NCBI RefSeq assembly: GCF_034190915.1
Contig: NW_026947489.1
Coordinates: 55,180,001-55,244,000, forward strand
DNA from: Cavia porcellus
Taxonomy: Eukaryota; Chordata; Mammalia; Rodentia; Caviidae
Reading direction: 5' to 3'
Length of the DNA stretch: 64,000 bases
Below, piece by piece: positions 46,275 through 59,907 of the stretch. Below the pieces are notes generated by a model. The model did not search any database. It worked only from the letters and a program-made list of their open reading frames with translations, and was not told the DNA's origin. Numbering within the stretch: position 1 is the stretch's first letter; every line of letters starts with the position of its first letter. Made by a program: the position numbers and the translations under genes.

Positions 46275-49200
46275 AACACCTCATGTGCCTGGCGACCTTG
46301 AGTATGTAGGTAGGTAAGTCTGACAATGATGACAATGATCTGTACAGAGGAAATCAGGAAAATCTGGAGAGTCTGAAAGCAACACATATCCATTCGATGG
46401 TATTTAAGCAGCTGAAAGCAGTTCTCTATTATAGTCCCCTCACTGAGCCAAGTTTAGCAAGAATTTTAACATCAAGAAACACAAAAATATCCCTTCATTC
46501 ACTAGTCTGCACTTTTTTCCATAAAAATATTCGTGTTCATTTGCCAAACTAGGATTGCTGTTGGAAAAGGCTTATCGCTAAGCACTCAATCCATTTTCTA
46601 ACTCTGGGGAGTCCTGTATTCTTCTGACGCATTCATTTATTTGGTGGTTAGACAAAGGCCAAAATTGGATGGACAAAAGTCACAAGATGGCTCAGAGACT
46701 AAAAGAGATGTGTGGAGATTCAATCATCGCAGAGACACCACCAAGTTATAGCCATAAATATGCACACCACCCACATGGCTGCCCCTCTGAGTTTTATGAC
46801 ATGGACCCAGGTTTTACGATTTATATAATTAATGTGGCCAATTCAAGTTCTTACCTAGAAAATGGGCAATGGAATTATGTGTGAGGAGGAATTCAACTTT
46901 CTTCTTTACCTGTTGTACAAACTGGAGGAAATTTTTCATCATCTCTGAGACTAATTTTCAAGAATACACAGTATTTACTTCCTGGGCCACCCTGGCGATC
47001 ACATGGAACAGAGAATGAATTTCCAAACAGAGAACCTGACCCATATCTGGCCAGTGCAAATGTCATTTTTCATCCTCAGCACTTCTTTCCTTTTCCTGTT
47101 TGTGTTTTGTTTGTACTTTTAATCATGCTGTTCTGTAATCTTTCTCTAAAAGCTTTGACTTTGAGCTGCTTAACCGGCTTCATTTCAGTGATCCCTGAGG
47201 GCTGAATTGCCACTCTGATACTTCAGAAACAAGGGCAGTATCAAAATATGTCATCTCGACTGAATTTTGACCATGGTAATAGTATTTTGAAAGTAACAAG
47301 AAAAGTCCCCAAACCATAAGCCCTGGTGAACTGAGGAATGCACAGAGATTCTGGAAGATTTAACTAGACAACACACTCGTCCTGTGCCAGGGGTCACATG
47401 CAGTAGTACAATTCCTGGTGCAAGCTGTTTGTCCCTGCCAAGAGCCAAATTTGATCTCCACAGCCACCCCTGCATCCCTTTCTTTTTTGGTGGATGGAGT
47501 CTTATCCTCGATTCCAGGTTAAACATGTAAGGGAGAAGAGATTTTTCCATCTCGTCTCCTCGAGGAATGGTACATGTCAACTGGAAGGAGGTGGATTTTC
47601 CAAAAGCAATTTTAGGACTTTACCAACAGTAAATTTTAAGACTGACCACAGTAAGTCCACTGGACACCTTGTTAGACTGAGTCAAAAAAGCTATTTAATT
47701 AAAATAAAATAATAGAAAACATTATAAACAAGAAAGGAAGAAAAGAAGAGAAATATTGGAGTTACATGCCTTCAGATCTCATCCTTGTATAAAACCAGTT
47801 AAGCCAATGACAAAAATGGCCATTTTTTTAAAGTCTGCTTAGCTAGCCTTACTAATCCTAGCCTGGAAAACAGTTTCACACCAGTGGAGAGAGATAGTTT
47901 CAGTGACTCCTTTTTCATTTCCAATTGGAACAGGAAGTTTGATAGATTTGGAAGAAGGCCCGCAGAACAAGAATAGCATCCTTTTTCTTTTCTCTCTTTG
48001 AGTAGTATTCAAGAAGGGAAAATATCCCCTTTCTATTAATGTATTTCTTAAATCTTCAGACCTTTGGATACAACCTAAAAGTATCATGGTTACACATGAA
48101 GATAATCTGCTTAAAAGCTTTTTAAAGATGAATGAGTAAGACAAGTCAAAAAAAACTTATGGATAAAAGTCTTTCATGGTTAAAAGAAAATATTTTTTAT
48201 TTTATTCCAAAAAGTTAAAGCTGCAGAGATAGCTAACAAGATGAAGTGACTTCATTATAGAATTTTATGGTGGCAAAATAACATTCTTCTTTGCCTGGGG
48301 TTCTCTTTGGGGTTCCTGATTCAAGAAAACCTAGTTAATTAATGTTCCCACAGGAAGAGATTTAAAACTGCAGTAGGTACAAGCAAGTCCTCTGTAAAAC
48401 TTTCTAAGTGTAATAGAGCTTTGGATTTACTTTGATTGTAGGATAAATAACACTTTTTTCAGGTTTGTGCTGTTTTTAATCCCCACCAAATTTTGAAAAC
48501 AGCTGATTTCTCCCTCATGTGTCTTTTTCTGGGTGTTAGGTGTTTATTTCCCATTCTTTGGCAATGATCAGAGCTCTAAATATTGAACTTTACAGAAATA
48601 AACCTCTATCTTCTTTCATATATTAGCTCTGTGATTTCGACTGGCACTGTGTGTATTTCTTTCTAAAAGGAATCACTCTAATAAACTGTCCTGAGGTTTT
48701 GCTTTTAAATTGCTCATGTTTTGGGCTTCCAGAAAGCAGGTCCTTTCTCTAGCATCCACTTTGCCCTTGCGTACTTTGTCATATCCATGGAACGTGACAA
48801 TCTGCTTCTGACATGCGATTTCTCTGCTCTGCTCTTGGTTTGTGTGCTCACTGATTCCAACAGCAGCTATCAGGCTTAATCTAAGCATCCCTTGGCTACA
48901 GGAAAATTACTTTCTTAAATGACCAAGTCAAAAGGTCTTAAATTGACTTTCTCACTGTTTATGATAGTCCCATTATATAGATCGACTTGGCTTGGAATCC
49001 ATTCACATATGTTCACCTCTATTGATTGTAATAGTGGTTGATCTAGATAAATGTATATCATATATTTTTATCAGTTAAAACCAAATTGTAAAGAAAAGAA
49101 ATTATTAGTCACTTATGCTATCTGAGTCGTCCTTCATTCAGCAATTTTAACATAATCTCTTCATGTTTTCATGAGGACTGCATATAACCAATATGCTTGC

Positions 49201-50179
49201 CTTAACCGTGTTCCCTGACTCATCCAAGGGATAAATTCACCAAATATAAGGTGGTTTATAAAATATTCAAGTCCTATAAGAAATATTCTCAATTAAATCA
49301 AATTATTGACTGTAAAAGTTATATTCTATGTGAATTAAGTAAAGTCAAGTAGTTATTAATAGTAATTTTATCTCTCAAAAGATACCTGGCTCAAGGTTAA
49401 TGGAATATGGGGATGTCTACTACATATTTGCTATGTGGAAAGGCATCAGTTGCCACTGAGGAAGTCCAAAATGAATTGCAAGGCTTTGAGTGAGGTAGAA
49501 ATGAGATATCCAAATGCATTATGAAGGAAATGTAAGACAGAGTGATACGAATCCTGGACATGGACACTTACCCTGACCATTCTATCAGAAGAGTTGCTCC
49601 CAACATCCCATCAGAAGGTGCCTTGGTTGCCAATAATGGGCTGCAATTAACTTGGGGTCAGGGATTAGCCTACAGGAGAAAACCCTTCAAAATACATGTG
49701 TCTGAAAGACAAGAATCTATGTACTACAGGCATGACAAAAATAAAAACAATTAAAGGTATATCATTAAAACATTATTAAACATTCCAATATTTGACAAAA
49801 ACTAGTCCTTGAAATAATGCAATTGATACTTATAATTTGCTTTTAATATTATAAAACAGTTACTTTAGAAAATTAATAGAGGACAAACTATTTTAGAATT
49901 TATATCACTTTAACTCATTTTCATCTTATTCCTCCGTAGCCAGTAACATTTAGGGAGGTCTTTTCTTGTCCAGTTCCTAGCATGAAAACAAGGGAATTTG
50001 TTCCATTTTCCAAAATGTTATGGGAACAGTAAGTATTTTTTCCTCAAACTATACCTACTTCACCTCCCTGAAACCCACCTTCCTATACCCCAGCTTCTAA
50101 AGAATTTTGCATGTATCTATTGGATATACTCTCTCCAAATATTTATACTCTTAAAAATATAAATTCAGAGGCTCAGGCT
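46275..50179. other. Intron with no recognised element
   Basis: Long AT-rich stretch without a recognisable repeat, exon or open frame of significance. Confidence 0.5.
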
Positions 50180-52960
50180 ATTGGCATAGAAAGTCTATTT
50201 AAAGAACTAATAATAGAAGCTTCCTAAATCTTCAAAGAAACATAAACACCCAAGTACAGGAAACATTTAGAACCCCAAACAAGGCAAGATCAAAAGAGAA
50301 CCTCTCCATCTCACAATGTAGCTAAAATGGCAAGATAAAAATGAAAGAATATTGAAAGATGCAAGATAGAAATGCAAAGTCTTTTACAGAGGCAATCCTA
50401 TCAGAATAACTGCACACATCTATGCAGAAATTCTGAATGCCAGGAGAGTGTAGAATGGTGTGTTTCAAGCCCTGAAAGAAAATAACTGTCAAGCTAAATC
50501 ACTATATCCAGCAAAGCCATTCTTCAAAATGTGAATGAAATATAAAGCCCTTCCAAGATATGCATAAACTACAGAAATTCATGACCAGTAAGCCATCGCT
50601 GCAGAAAATTGTTTAAGTAATCCTTCATACAGAAAATGGGGAGTAGATAAACTAATAATAGGAATTATGGAAGATTCAAACATTAGAGAAGAAACAAAGT
50701 GACAGGAATTAGTGCATACTCTTCTATAACAATTCTTAATGTAAATGGTCTTAATTCTCTACTTGAAAGACACAGACTGGCATATTGGATTAAGAGCAAT
50801 ACCCAGCTCTTTTCTGCTTGCAAGAAACACACCTCACTAGCAAAGATATACACAGACTGAAAGACAAAGGATGCAAAATATTATTCCATGTAAATGAAAC
50901 CCAAAAGCAAGAGTAACTATACTCATATCTGACAAAGAGGAGTTCAAAACAGAATTTGACCACCAAAGATCACCACATATTAGCAAAGTGATTAATCCCC
51001 CAAGAAATTACAGTGATTATAAGTATATATTCACCAAACTTTGGGTTGTCCAATTTAATTAAACTAACACCACCAATATAAAAGAACATTGGTTTGCAAT
51101 AAAATAATAGAGTGGCAATTCTCTACTCTCACCAACAGATAAGTCACCCAGGTGAAAAAAAAAATCTACAATGAGAGATCAGAGTTACAGTACATTATAG
51201 GTCAAGTGTACTTAACAAATGTCTGTAGAGTATTTCATTCAACAACTATAGAATTACACTCTTCTCAGTGGCTTGTGGAACAGTCTCCTAAATAGATCAC
51301 ATTTTAGGTCATAAAGAAATCCTTAAAAATACAAAAAATTGAAATCAATTTTTACATCTTACTGGCATGAAACTAGAAGTCAACAACAAGAATAGCCACA
51401 GAAACTATATAAACACGTGGGGATTGAACAATTCACTTCTGAGTAACCAGTGAGTCATTGAGGAAATCAGGGAGAAATTTTAAAGTTTCCTGTAAACAAA
51501 TGAAAATGTAAACATAAAATGCCAAAATCTCTAGGATACAGCAAAGACAATTCTAAGAGGGAAGTTTATGAGTGGCCGCATCAAAAACTCAGAGAAATAT
51601 CAAATAAATAACTTAATGGTATATTTCCATGTCTTAGAAAAAACAAGAACAAACCAAACCTAACAGAAAAAATAAATGACAAGAATAGAGCAAAAATTAA
51701 TGAGGAGGACACTGAAAGGACAATACACAGGATCAATATAACATAGAATTGGTTCTTTAAAAAGATAAGCAAGATTGACAGACCATTAGCCAAAATAACC
51801 AAAAGAAAGCAAGAGGAGACCCACGAGTAGAGATGAAAAAGAGTATGGTACAACAGATGCCACTAAAATCCAGATGATTATTAGGGTTACTCAGAAAACA
51901 CACATTCTAATAAATTGGAGAATTCAGAAGTGCATAAATTTCTAGATCAATTTGACCTACCCAAACTGAACCAAGGGGACAATATAAATATGGAAAAACA
52001 AGGCAACAAGATGCCTGAAAACATCCTTAACCACCCAAAAGCTTATTTCATGGCACTGAAGTAGAGGAAGTGAGAAAAGCAAAACACTCAAATGACAAAT
52101 GATAAAAAATGTTTAAGCAGAGCAAAGAAGACACAATTGTGTAAGATGTTTAATGAACTTAGGTAGGAGATATATAAACAGATAAAGGAGTTAATGAACA
52201 AAATATTTGGCAAGCTTAAAGATGATGCAAATAATATGCTGATTGTATTAAACAAGACAATACAAGATAGTAATAAGCATTTGGGTAAAGAATTAAGAAT
52301 TATGAGATGAAACACATAAAAATCTAGGATATGAAAATTTCAATTGCAAGTAAGAGTAGCAGTTTTTAAAAAGTACCAAAAATGTCAAAACTTGAAAACT
52401 AGGCTGATGCAGGAGATCATGTACATCACTTCATGATAAAATCCCTGACAAAAGTAGGTACACAAGGACCTTATCTCAAACTGATACAGGATACTTACGA
52501 TTAATCCACTGCCAATCTTTCTAAATGGGAAAAAAACTGAAAACACTCCTTTTAAAACCAGGAACAAGGCAAGTTGTTGATTCTCATCATGCCTACTCAA
52601 TTTGAAACTTTAGTCCAAACAATCAGGAAAAAGAAAAAAATAAAGGGACTCAAATAGGAAAATAAGAAGTTAAAATATCCTTGTTCATGATACCATGATC
52701 CTTTACATAGTACATCCCAAAAATTCCACTGCATGACCCTTAGAACTAATACATTCAGCAAAGTAGCAGATGCAAAATCAGTATACAAGATAGCCTTCCC
52801 ACACAACAATGAACCCACTGAGAAAGAAATGAGGAAAATAGTCCCATTCATGGTAGCTTCAAAAAAATTTAAATATCTAGGAATTATCTTAAGCAAGTAA
52901 GTAAAAAACCAATATAATGAAAACTCTAGCATTCTGGAGAAAAAGAACAGACTGAAAGGG
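50180..52960 (+). mobile_element. Old L1, sense: ORF1 end through ORF2 RT (segment G1)
   Basis: 50180-50640 resembles the 3' part of an old L1 ORF1. At about 50730 ORF2 begins with a legible endonuclease motif (translated LNVNGLNSLLERHRLAYWIKS). It continues, with many stops, to RT-region sequence at 52440-52950 (GTQIGK, then FKYLGIILSK). Part of the RT 5' portion is missing around 52080-52430. This is a dead copy. Confidence 0.75.
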
Positions 52961-53429
52961 AAGGAATGCTCATTCCGAAGCCCAGCAGCACCATGACTTA
53001 AAAACTGGACAACTATATAACAATAACAAAAAAGAGAACTATAGACCAATATCTTTGATGAAAATAGGTGTCCAAATTTTTAATGGAAGACTCCCAAACC
53101 AAATATAGCAACACATTAAAAAGATTGTATACCATGATCAATTTGGCTTCATTTCAGGGATACAAGAGTGGTCCAATATACACAAATCGATAAATATAAT
53201 ATATCAATTTAATAAAAACAAGAATAAAACCCACATCACCATCTCAATTGACCTAGTAAAGGCCTTTGACAAAATCCAACTTCTTTTCATGATAAAAACC
53301 CTAAAGAAATAAGGTATTGAAATATCATTCTTCTAAAGGTTTTATATGGTCAACCCAAAGCCACTATCATTCTAAATGGGGAAAAATTGAAAGCATTTCT
53401 TCTAAAATCAGAACCAAGGCAAATATGTC

Positions 53430-53445
53430 CATGCTTACCATTTCT
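53430..53445. repeat. 16-bp target-site duplication of copy D, left
   Basis: CATGCTTACCATTTCT is repeated exactly at 53948-53963. Confidence 0.9.
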
Positions 53446-53947
53446 TTTTTTTTTTATTTAAGAGGAAAAAGAGAAATACACAAAACAAAACAAAGCAGTG
53501 TAAGGTTACATATAATACAGAACTACAAAAAAAAGCATAACAGTAAGAAATCACCTGTTAATAGATTACATATTATCATCTTGGAAATAGTTGCTCAAAT
53601 CACAGTATCAAAGAATACAAAGTAGACATTCAAACAGAGAGACTACAAACAGCTGTGTTCAATGATCCAAAAACATTAATATAGTCAGCTATTCAACATC
53701 CCTATACACACTTGCTGTTATATCCGTTAGAGCTCTTTTTTCCCCTTCCTCTCTTTTTACAACAAAATTTACACATTTTAGATTTTATTACTCCTTAGTT
53801 CTTATTACTTTTTTGGGGGGGGAGAATAAAGTCAAATATGGCAGAACAAAGCTGTCAGTGAAAATCAAGGATAGACTTAGCACATGATGTAGAACAGAGT
53901 ATACGGTTATTAACAATAGTTATCAACGTTGTCTCTTGTTTCCTTAA
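53446..53947 (-). mobile_element. 5'-truncated ORF1-only LINE 3' end nested in L1 (copy D)
   Basis: A 502-bp insertion runs from the A-rich 3' tail (T-run on the + strand followed by ATTTAAGAGG) into the 3' segment. It is colinear with 36293-36760 of copy C: AGTAAGAAATCACCTGTTAA, ATAGATTACATATTATCATC, GACTACAAACAGCTGTGTTC. Exact 16-bp duplications flank it, and the interrupted L1 RT frame resumes precisely after it. Confidence 0.9.
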
Positions 53948-53963
53948 CATGCTTACCATTTCT
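53948..53963. repeat. 16-bp target-site duplication of copy D, right
   Basis: Exact partner of 53430-53445. Confidence 0.9.
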
Positions 53964-56369
53964 ATTCAATATAGTTCTTGAAATTTTAGTTAGAAAATTA
54001 TGTGAGAAAAAATAAAGGGATACAAATAGGAAAGGAAGAATAAAATTATCCTTGTTTGCAGATGATCTGACCCTATATTTAGATTATCCTAAAGACATCA
54101 TAAAAAGACTTTTAAAATTGATTTTAAAATTCAACAAAGTAGCAGGATATAAAATCAGTATTTAAAAATAAAGTTATATACAAATAATAAACTAGCTGAG
54201 AAAGAAATCAGGAAAATAATTCCTTTCACAATAGCTTTAAAAATACCTAGGAATCAAACAACTGAATGAGATAAAAGATATCTACAATGAAAATTCCAGA
54301 ACTTTGATGAATGAAATGATAGAAGATACAAGAAGATGGGAAGACTTCCTGTGTTCATAAATTGGAAAAATTAATATTATCATGATCATATTACCAAAAT
54401 CAATCTGTAATTTCCATGCAATCCATCAAAATTCTAGTGGAGTTCTTCACAGAATTAGAAAAAATAGTTCTAAAATTTACATGGATACACAAAAGACCCA
54501 GGATAACCAAATCAATTCTAAGAAAAAAATAAAACTGGAGGCATCACAGTACACAATTTCAAATTACAGTATGAAGCCAGAGTAACAAAAAGGCTGCATG
54601 ATACTAGCACAAAAAGTGGACTTGTAGACCAAGGGAACAGATTAGAATGCACAAACAAGCCACCAGATATAATCACCTGATTCTGGGCAAAGAAGCCAAA
54701 AATATGTGTTGTAGAAAAGGCAGCCTCTTCAACAAATGGAGCTGGGAAAACTGAATCCCATTTGAAGACTCTGACTGAAACAAGATCTCTATCTCTCACC
54801 ATGTTCAAAAATCAGTGCAAACAAGCCAAAGACCTAGATATAAAACCTGAAACCTTGCAACTGCTAAAGGAAATGGGGGGGGGGGGAACACCTGAAGCCA
54901 TAAGCACAAGTAAAGCCTTCCTGAATATACTCTAGCAGCACAAAAAATAATCATAAGAGTCAACAAATGGGACTACATCGTTTCTGTACAGCCAAGAATA
55001 CAACCAACAAAGTTAAGAGACAGAAGATGAAATGGGAGAAAATCTTTGCCATCTACTCTTCTGACAGAAGATTCATATCTATAATATATACAGAACTCAA
55101 AAAATGTTAACAATAAAAAAATAAAATAGCTCAATCAATAAATGGGCAAATGAACAGAGACTTCCCAAAAAAGTACAAAAGGTCAATAAATACAAGAACA
55201 TATGCTCAACATCTTTAGTCATTAAGGAAAATCAAAACTACATTGACATTCTATCTCAACTAGTCAGAATGGCCACCAGGAATACAAAAGGCAATAAATA
55301 CTGGCAAGGATGAAGGAGGAAAAGGAAGCCTTCTATGCAGCTGATGGGGATGTAAGTTAGTATAACCCCTAAGGAAATCAGAATGGTTTCTCAAAAAATT
55401 AAAAATACAGCTACCACCTAATCCAGTCACACCACTTCCTGATGTACATCCAAAAGAATTAAAGTCAGCATACTAAAGAGATACCTACCTACCCATGTTT
55501 ATTACAGCCCAACTCACAATAGCCAAGATACAGAATCTGCTGAGCCACTCATCAACCAAGAAATGGATAAAGAAATGGGATCTATGCATATGCAGTACTG
55601 TTTAGCAAGAAAGAAGAATGAATCTTTGTATTTGCAGGAAAATGGATAGATCTGGTCATATTGTTAGTCAAAAAGGAGTGACTACTATTACACTAGAGGA
55701 AGGCGCTAAAGGAGGGGGATGAGGGATGTAAACACAGGTAACGGGGTGTGGGCATGGTCAAAATAGTTCATACACACTGAAATCTTCCCCAAAATGTGGA
55801 AGTAGTTGTCAGGGGAAGGGGAGTGATGGGAGTGCAGTGACCAGAGTACTTTATATGCATGAATGAGTCTCCCAAAACAAAGCCCAGTTATCTATTCAAC
55901 AAATATATACTGTTTTTAAAAGGTGTGGAAAATAAATGTTTATTAAAGTTTTTAAAATACCAATTCAGGGGTAGATCAACAATTTGATATGTAAATGACA
56001 GTCTTTACTCAATCTTCATTTAAGGCCCTTTAGGAAATCCTTTATTCTTATTTCATACACTGACTTCAGACTTTACTGAAGCAAATGTTCTTCCTTTTTA
56101 TTTGCACCAGCGACTTCCCATTCATTCACTGCAGGGAACAGTTTTACTTCCTGTCTTCCTTTCTCCCCAAGGAGTTGGGTCAAGTATGTATTGAAGAAAA
56201 AAACCCAAATTCTAGCTTATATGTACACTTTCTCTCAGCAGTCATCACTGGCACAAAACTATTCTGTCAAATCTATCTCTTTTTCACCTTCTCCCTTGAC
56301 CACCAACACAATCAACATTATCATAAAATAATTTTGCTTTGAAGAAAGAGAAGTTTTGAGCTTATTCCA

Positions 56370-56562
56370 GTTAAAGAAGAAACAGTGGATCTAGAATCAC
56401 ATAAATTTCAGTGTCAGCATTATTGAAAGCAAAAATGGATGATCATGTAACTGTCTTGGCTTTCAGTTTCTTTATAAATTGAACCAATGACACAAAATGC
56501 ATTGTTCCCTGACTATAAGGATCAAATGAGCTGATGCATGTGAAAGTGTTTTGAAAAGCATT
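56370..56562 (+). mobile_element. MIR SINE
   Basis: Sense MIR order: AGTGGATCTAGAATCACATA, CTTTCAGTTTCTTTATAAATTG, AAGGATCAAATGAGCTGATG and CATGTGAAAGTGTTTTG. Confidence 0.65.
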
Positions 56563-56910
56563 GTATCAGTCAGCCTTCCTTTACTAGGACACAATATCTG
56601 ACACGCACAACTTAAAGGAGGAAAGTTTAATTCAGCTTATGATTTCAGGAGATTCAGTCCATGGTAGGTCAGCTCAAAGGCAGAAACATCATGGTGGAAG
56701 GGTGTTGGAGGAGAAAGGATACTTAGTTCATGGGTGTTAAGAAGTAGAGTATGGAAGCAACATCAAGGAGGAAGGGGAAAGGGATCAACCATAATAACCA
56801 AGGTCACACCTCCGTGACCCACTCGAACACACCAAAAAGTATGCTCCACCAACTCCTTGGATGACTTTCATACCAATCGTCTGGACACAATCAAGTTTAA
56901 CCATCATATG
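56563..56910 (-). mobile_element. MaLR-like LTR, antisense
   Basis: It begins TGTATCAGTCAGCCTTCC and ends CCATCATATGCA. Internal complement motifs are AAGTTTAATTCAGCTTATG, GATTCAGTCCATGGTAGG, CATCATGGTGGAAGGG and GTCACACCTCCGTGACC, as in rodent MaLR LTRs. Confidence 0.7.
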
Positions 56911-58204
56911 CATAATGGTACAAAATGAAAATTACTATTATTGAGGTTTTTGATCTCTAAGTCAAAGATCCTGGAGCTGGGACTTTTCTTAATGAGAACC
57001 TTACAAAGGATAAAACATTGTCATTCAAAAGCTATCAGAAAATTCTTCACAGAATTTTACTACCCACAGTGTGGTAGTATCATTGCAGCAATTGGTAGCA
57101 AAAAGCCAGACCCTTCTACTTGTTGATATTAATGTCTCTGCATGCAATATCTGGTTGCTCAAAGATCAGAAAGCTCAGAAAGACAGTAGAATGTAGAGCT
57201 GTACCATATTATGGGATGCAGTGCTATATTCACAGTCAATCCAATACTTGAAGAGAGATTGCCCTGATTAAATTTCCCTCTCACTTGTGGAATTGTCATC
57301 AATCATTTGGCCTAGAACATTATTAAAGTGGCAGACACACTCAAGATTAAATAAACACTGATTCCCTTGAAGTTATTATTGAGAATTTTAGTAAACAATA
57401 CTGGTTCCTTGAATGTCTTATGGCATTTCAGCAAATAAAAAGCAACTACTAAATTCAAAAAACTCCATTGAATTTTCCTCTTATCTCAAATGATTAATGA
57501 TCCCTCTGCCTTCTCTGTCCTTTTATTAAGGTTGACAGTATCAGTTCACATTTATGGGCCTAGATTTCTCTCAGGTCTAAGTCAGACATAGCCTAAATAT
57601 TTGCTCAAGCCCACAGCTGGCCAGGTCATAATTTTCAGAATCAGAAATTAATAAATATGCTTTCTAAAAAGTTACTATTGAGATAACCTAGTGTAAATCC
57701 CTTTTAAATAGGTCTATTTTAGTGTGTTTTACATTTCCTTAGTAAGTGTGTTGTAATAGATTCTTATAAATTCAATTTAAAATATAAATTAGTTCAGGTA
57801 AGTCAAATTAAACAGTAGGTCAAGTTATTAATTTCAAGCAAGTGTAAAATTCTCTTCCTTTCCTTTATAAGCCAAAACTTTATCTTGTATGGCCTCAGAA
57901 AGTACCCACCTGAATCATTAGCTACATGTGGTCATTATAGAACCTCATAATTTATTTAAAAATATCAGACTATTTTGAAATGTTCTATTTCTCTTGTCAT
58001 AATGAATTTACCATTCTTCTGACTTTCATCTTTTGCCCTAACATTCAAATGTCACTGGGTTGCTTAGTTCAACACTTCTTCAATTACTCTAAGTGGTTAA
58101 GAGTTCATGAAGCTCTTTTTGTCATAAAATCAAAATATCTCATAGTTAAAAAGGGTACTACACTCTTTTATATCCAATTGACATTCTCTCGAACACCTCC
58201 TTTT
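56911..58204. other. AT-rich intron, nothing recognised
   Basis: No repeat, exon or RNA gene recognised. The 61-codon (56941) and 79-codon (57980) frames lack any domain. Confidence 0.5.
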
Positions 58205-58400
58205 ACACCACTAAACTAAGCACTTTCATATGTCTCTACCTTATTTAACCATTACAATGACTTTAAATTACAGATAGTATCACGTCTACTTTAAAAATGA
58301 AGAAACAGATCTCCAGAGGTGAAGTTTATTACCCTAAATCACGTGGCTCATAAGTGGCAGATTGGGGCTGGCTGTCCAGGCCTGGGCCTGCTGTTCCCAC
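58205..58400 (-). mobile_element. MIR SINE
   Basis: Complement MIR order: TTATTTAACCATTACAATGAC, AAATGAAGAAACAGATCTCC, AGAGGTGAAGTTTATTACCC, AAATCACGTGGCTCATAAG, GTGGCAGATTGGGGCTGG. Well preserved. Confidence 0.85.
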
Positions 58401-58561
58401 CAGCATGGTGTGCTCATCACACTATTTCCCCTGGCTCAGAGCCACCCTGTGCTGGCAGAGAACTCAGGAGCCCCTGAGACTATTCACTCCATATTTGAAC
58501 ACTTCTGACCTCTGGAGAGTTTTCTCTTATCTTCGCTACAGATGGAGACTCTCTTCATGAA

Positions 58562-58725
58562 GAAACAGTGGGTATCGGGCTCTGGGTTCAAATTCCTTGC
58601 CTCTGAGAACTCAGGAACATTATGAACATTAATAATTCCTAGGTTAAAGAGACACAGGCATCTAAACTAAGTTTGACACATAAGAGGCATTTAGCGGTTA
58701 ATAAATTCCTTGTGCTTTCCTATGC
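58562..58725 (+). mobile_element. MIR SINE with internal deletion
   Basis: Sense MIR pieces: GTATCGGGCTCTGGGTTC, AAATTCCTTGCCTCTGAG, then ACACATAAGAGGCATTTAGC and GGTTAATAAATTCC. The central part is shortened. Confidence 0.6.
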
Positions 58726-59007
58726 CAAATCCTAAATGAATGCTGCAACCCACACACTCAGGGCTTTAGAGCTCCAGTTTTCATTTTCTGTTCTACCCAG
58801 ACAGCCTTGAAGGACAACCCACTAGCTTTTGAGTGCATAAGGACAAATTCCTGAGTTCTAAAACTATTATATAACATGTTTTACCTGATTTTTCTTTTTT
58901 TTTTTTCTGTCACATCATCCTCATGTGCGTTGGCCTAAGCCCCAGAAATTTTCAGTAAGTTTCCTTCCTCCCTGGAGACTGTGTGGCTGAACAAGAAACC
59001 ACATGTG

Positions 59008-59010
<3 letters not shown>

Positions 59011-59042
<32 letters not shown>
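59011..59042. repeat. (AC)n microsatellite
   Basis: About 15 uninterrupted AC units followed by ACGCATGC. Confidence 0.97.
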
Positions 59043-59045
<3 letters not shown>

Positions 59046-59834
59046 TGCAGGGACAAAGACTGATGTGAGGTCCACTCGCTGATCTCTGTTGTCTTACACA
59101 ACACAGTTCTTTTTATATTGTTGAGGGCTCCACCTGACATCCTCCCTGTGATTTGTGTTCATAGAGGAAATCATTTTTCTCCCCACTTGCATAAGGAGAA
59201 GAATGAAACACAGGACTTGGAGAGACAAACCTAACACTAGAAACCACTCAAGACTGTTTTATAACAAAGAACGTGATTTGCAGGGTAAATACAGGCCATG
59301 CCTAGTGGGCTGTGATTTGCTGATTGATGGCCACTGAAAGACTGCAGGATCTGTGCACTTGTCTGGAGATGGGGTTATGTGCGAAGAGCCTCTGATCACT
59401 GAAATTCCAAAATCCAAAGAAAACACAGAAACAACCAATATAAATCTCTACATGGCTTTTCTAAGGAGATGGGCGAGTAGACCACAGTCTCAGTAATGCA
59501 CCACCGTTACAAAGAGGAATTTCACTGATAGTTCTGAGCTTGGGTTGCCCAGCAGCTCTGACTCCTTCATTACAATTAAACAGCAGTGCTGAATCACAGC
59601 GAGAGCTCGCCTTCCTCCAGCCACAGGATAATGTAAAAATTATGACACAACTAAAATATTTATCATCTACACAAGAGGAAAAGAATTCAAAAATCAAGAC
59701 ACAGCCTGCAAGCATGCGGGAATCCAGAGCAGGCCTTCTTCCTTTTTATAGAATAAACTGCCCAGGTAAAGAGCTGCCCCCCACCAGCTTCATCCCAACA
59801 CACTGAGGGTCTCACCTCCCCAATCCCACCACAC

Positions 59835-59907
59835 TTATACACTTACACATACACTCACACACACATGCCCACATGCACACATACACACATGCACACATAC
59901 ACACACC
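59835..59907. repeat. Imperfect (CA)/(CACATGCA) array
   Basis: An AC-rich array with interspersed ATGCACACATAC-type longer units. Confidence 0.9.

Larger units (their letters stand above)
52990..55925 (+). mobile_element. Old L1, sense: ORF2 RT to 3' end (segment G2)
   Basis: It starts in the RT domain (translated NYRPISL-like near 53040), reaches the catalytic LFADDLTLYLD at about 54053-54085, and continues through the cysteine/tail regions to the ORF2 C-terminus near 55540-55660 and a 3' UTR ending about 55925. Its RT part repeats what G1 already holds, so this is a second L1 copy or a duplication. It has many stops and is interrupted by a 502-bp insertion. Confidence 0.75.

Noticed and set aside
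52597..53049. 150-codon - strand frame
   Set aside because: Antisense reading through A-rich, decayed L1 sequence. It is phenylalanine/leucine-rich with no domain.
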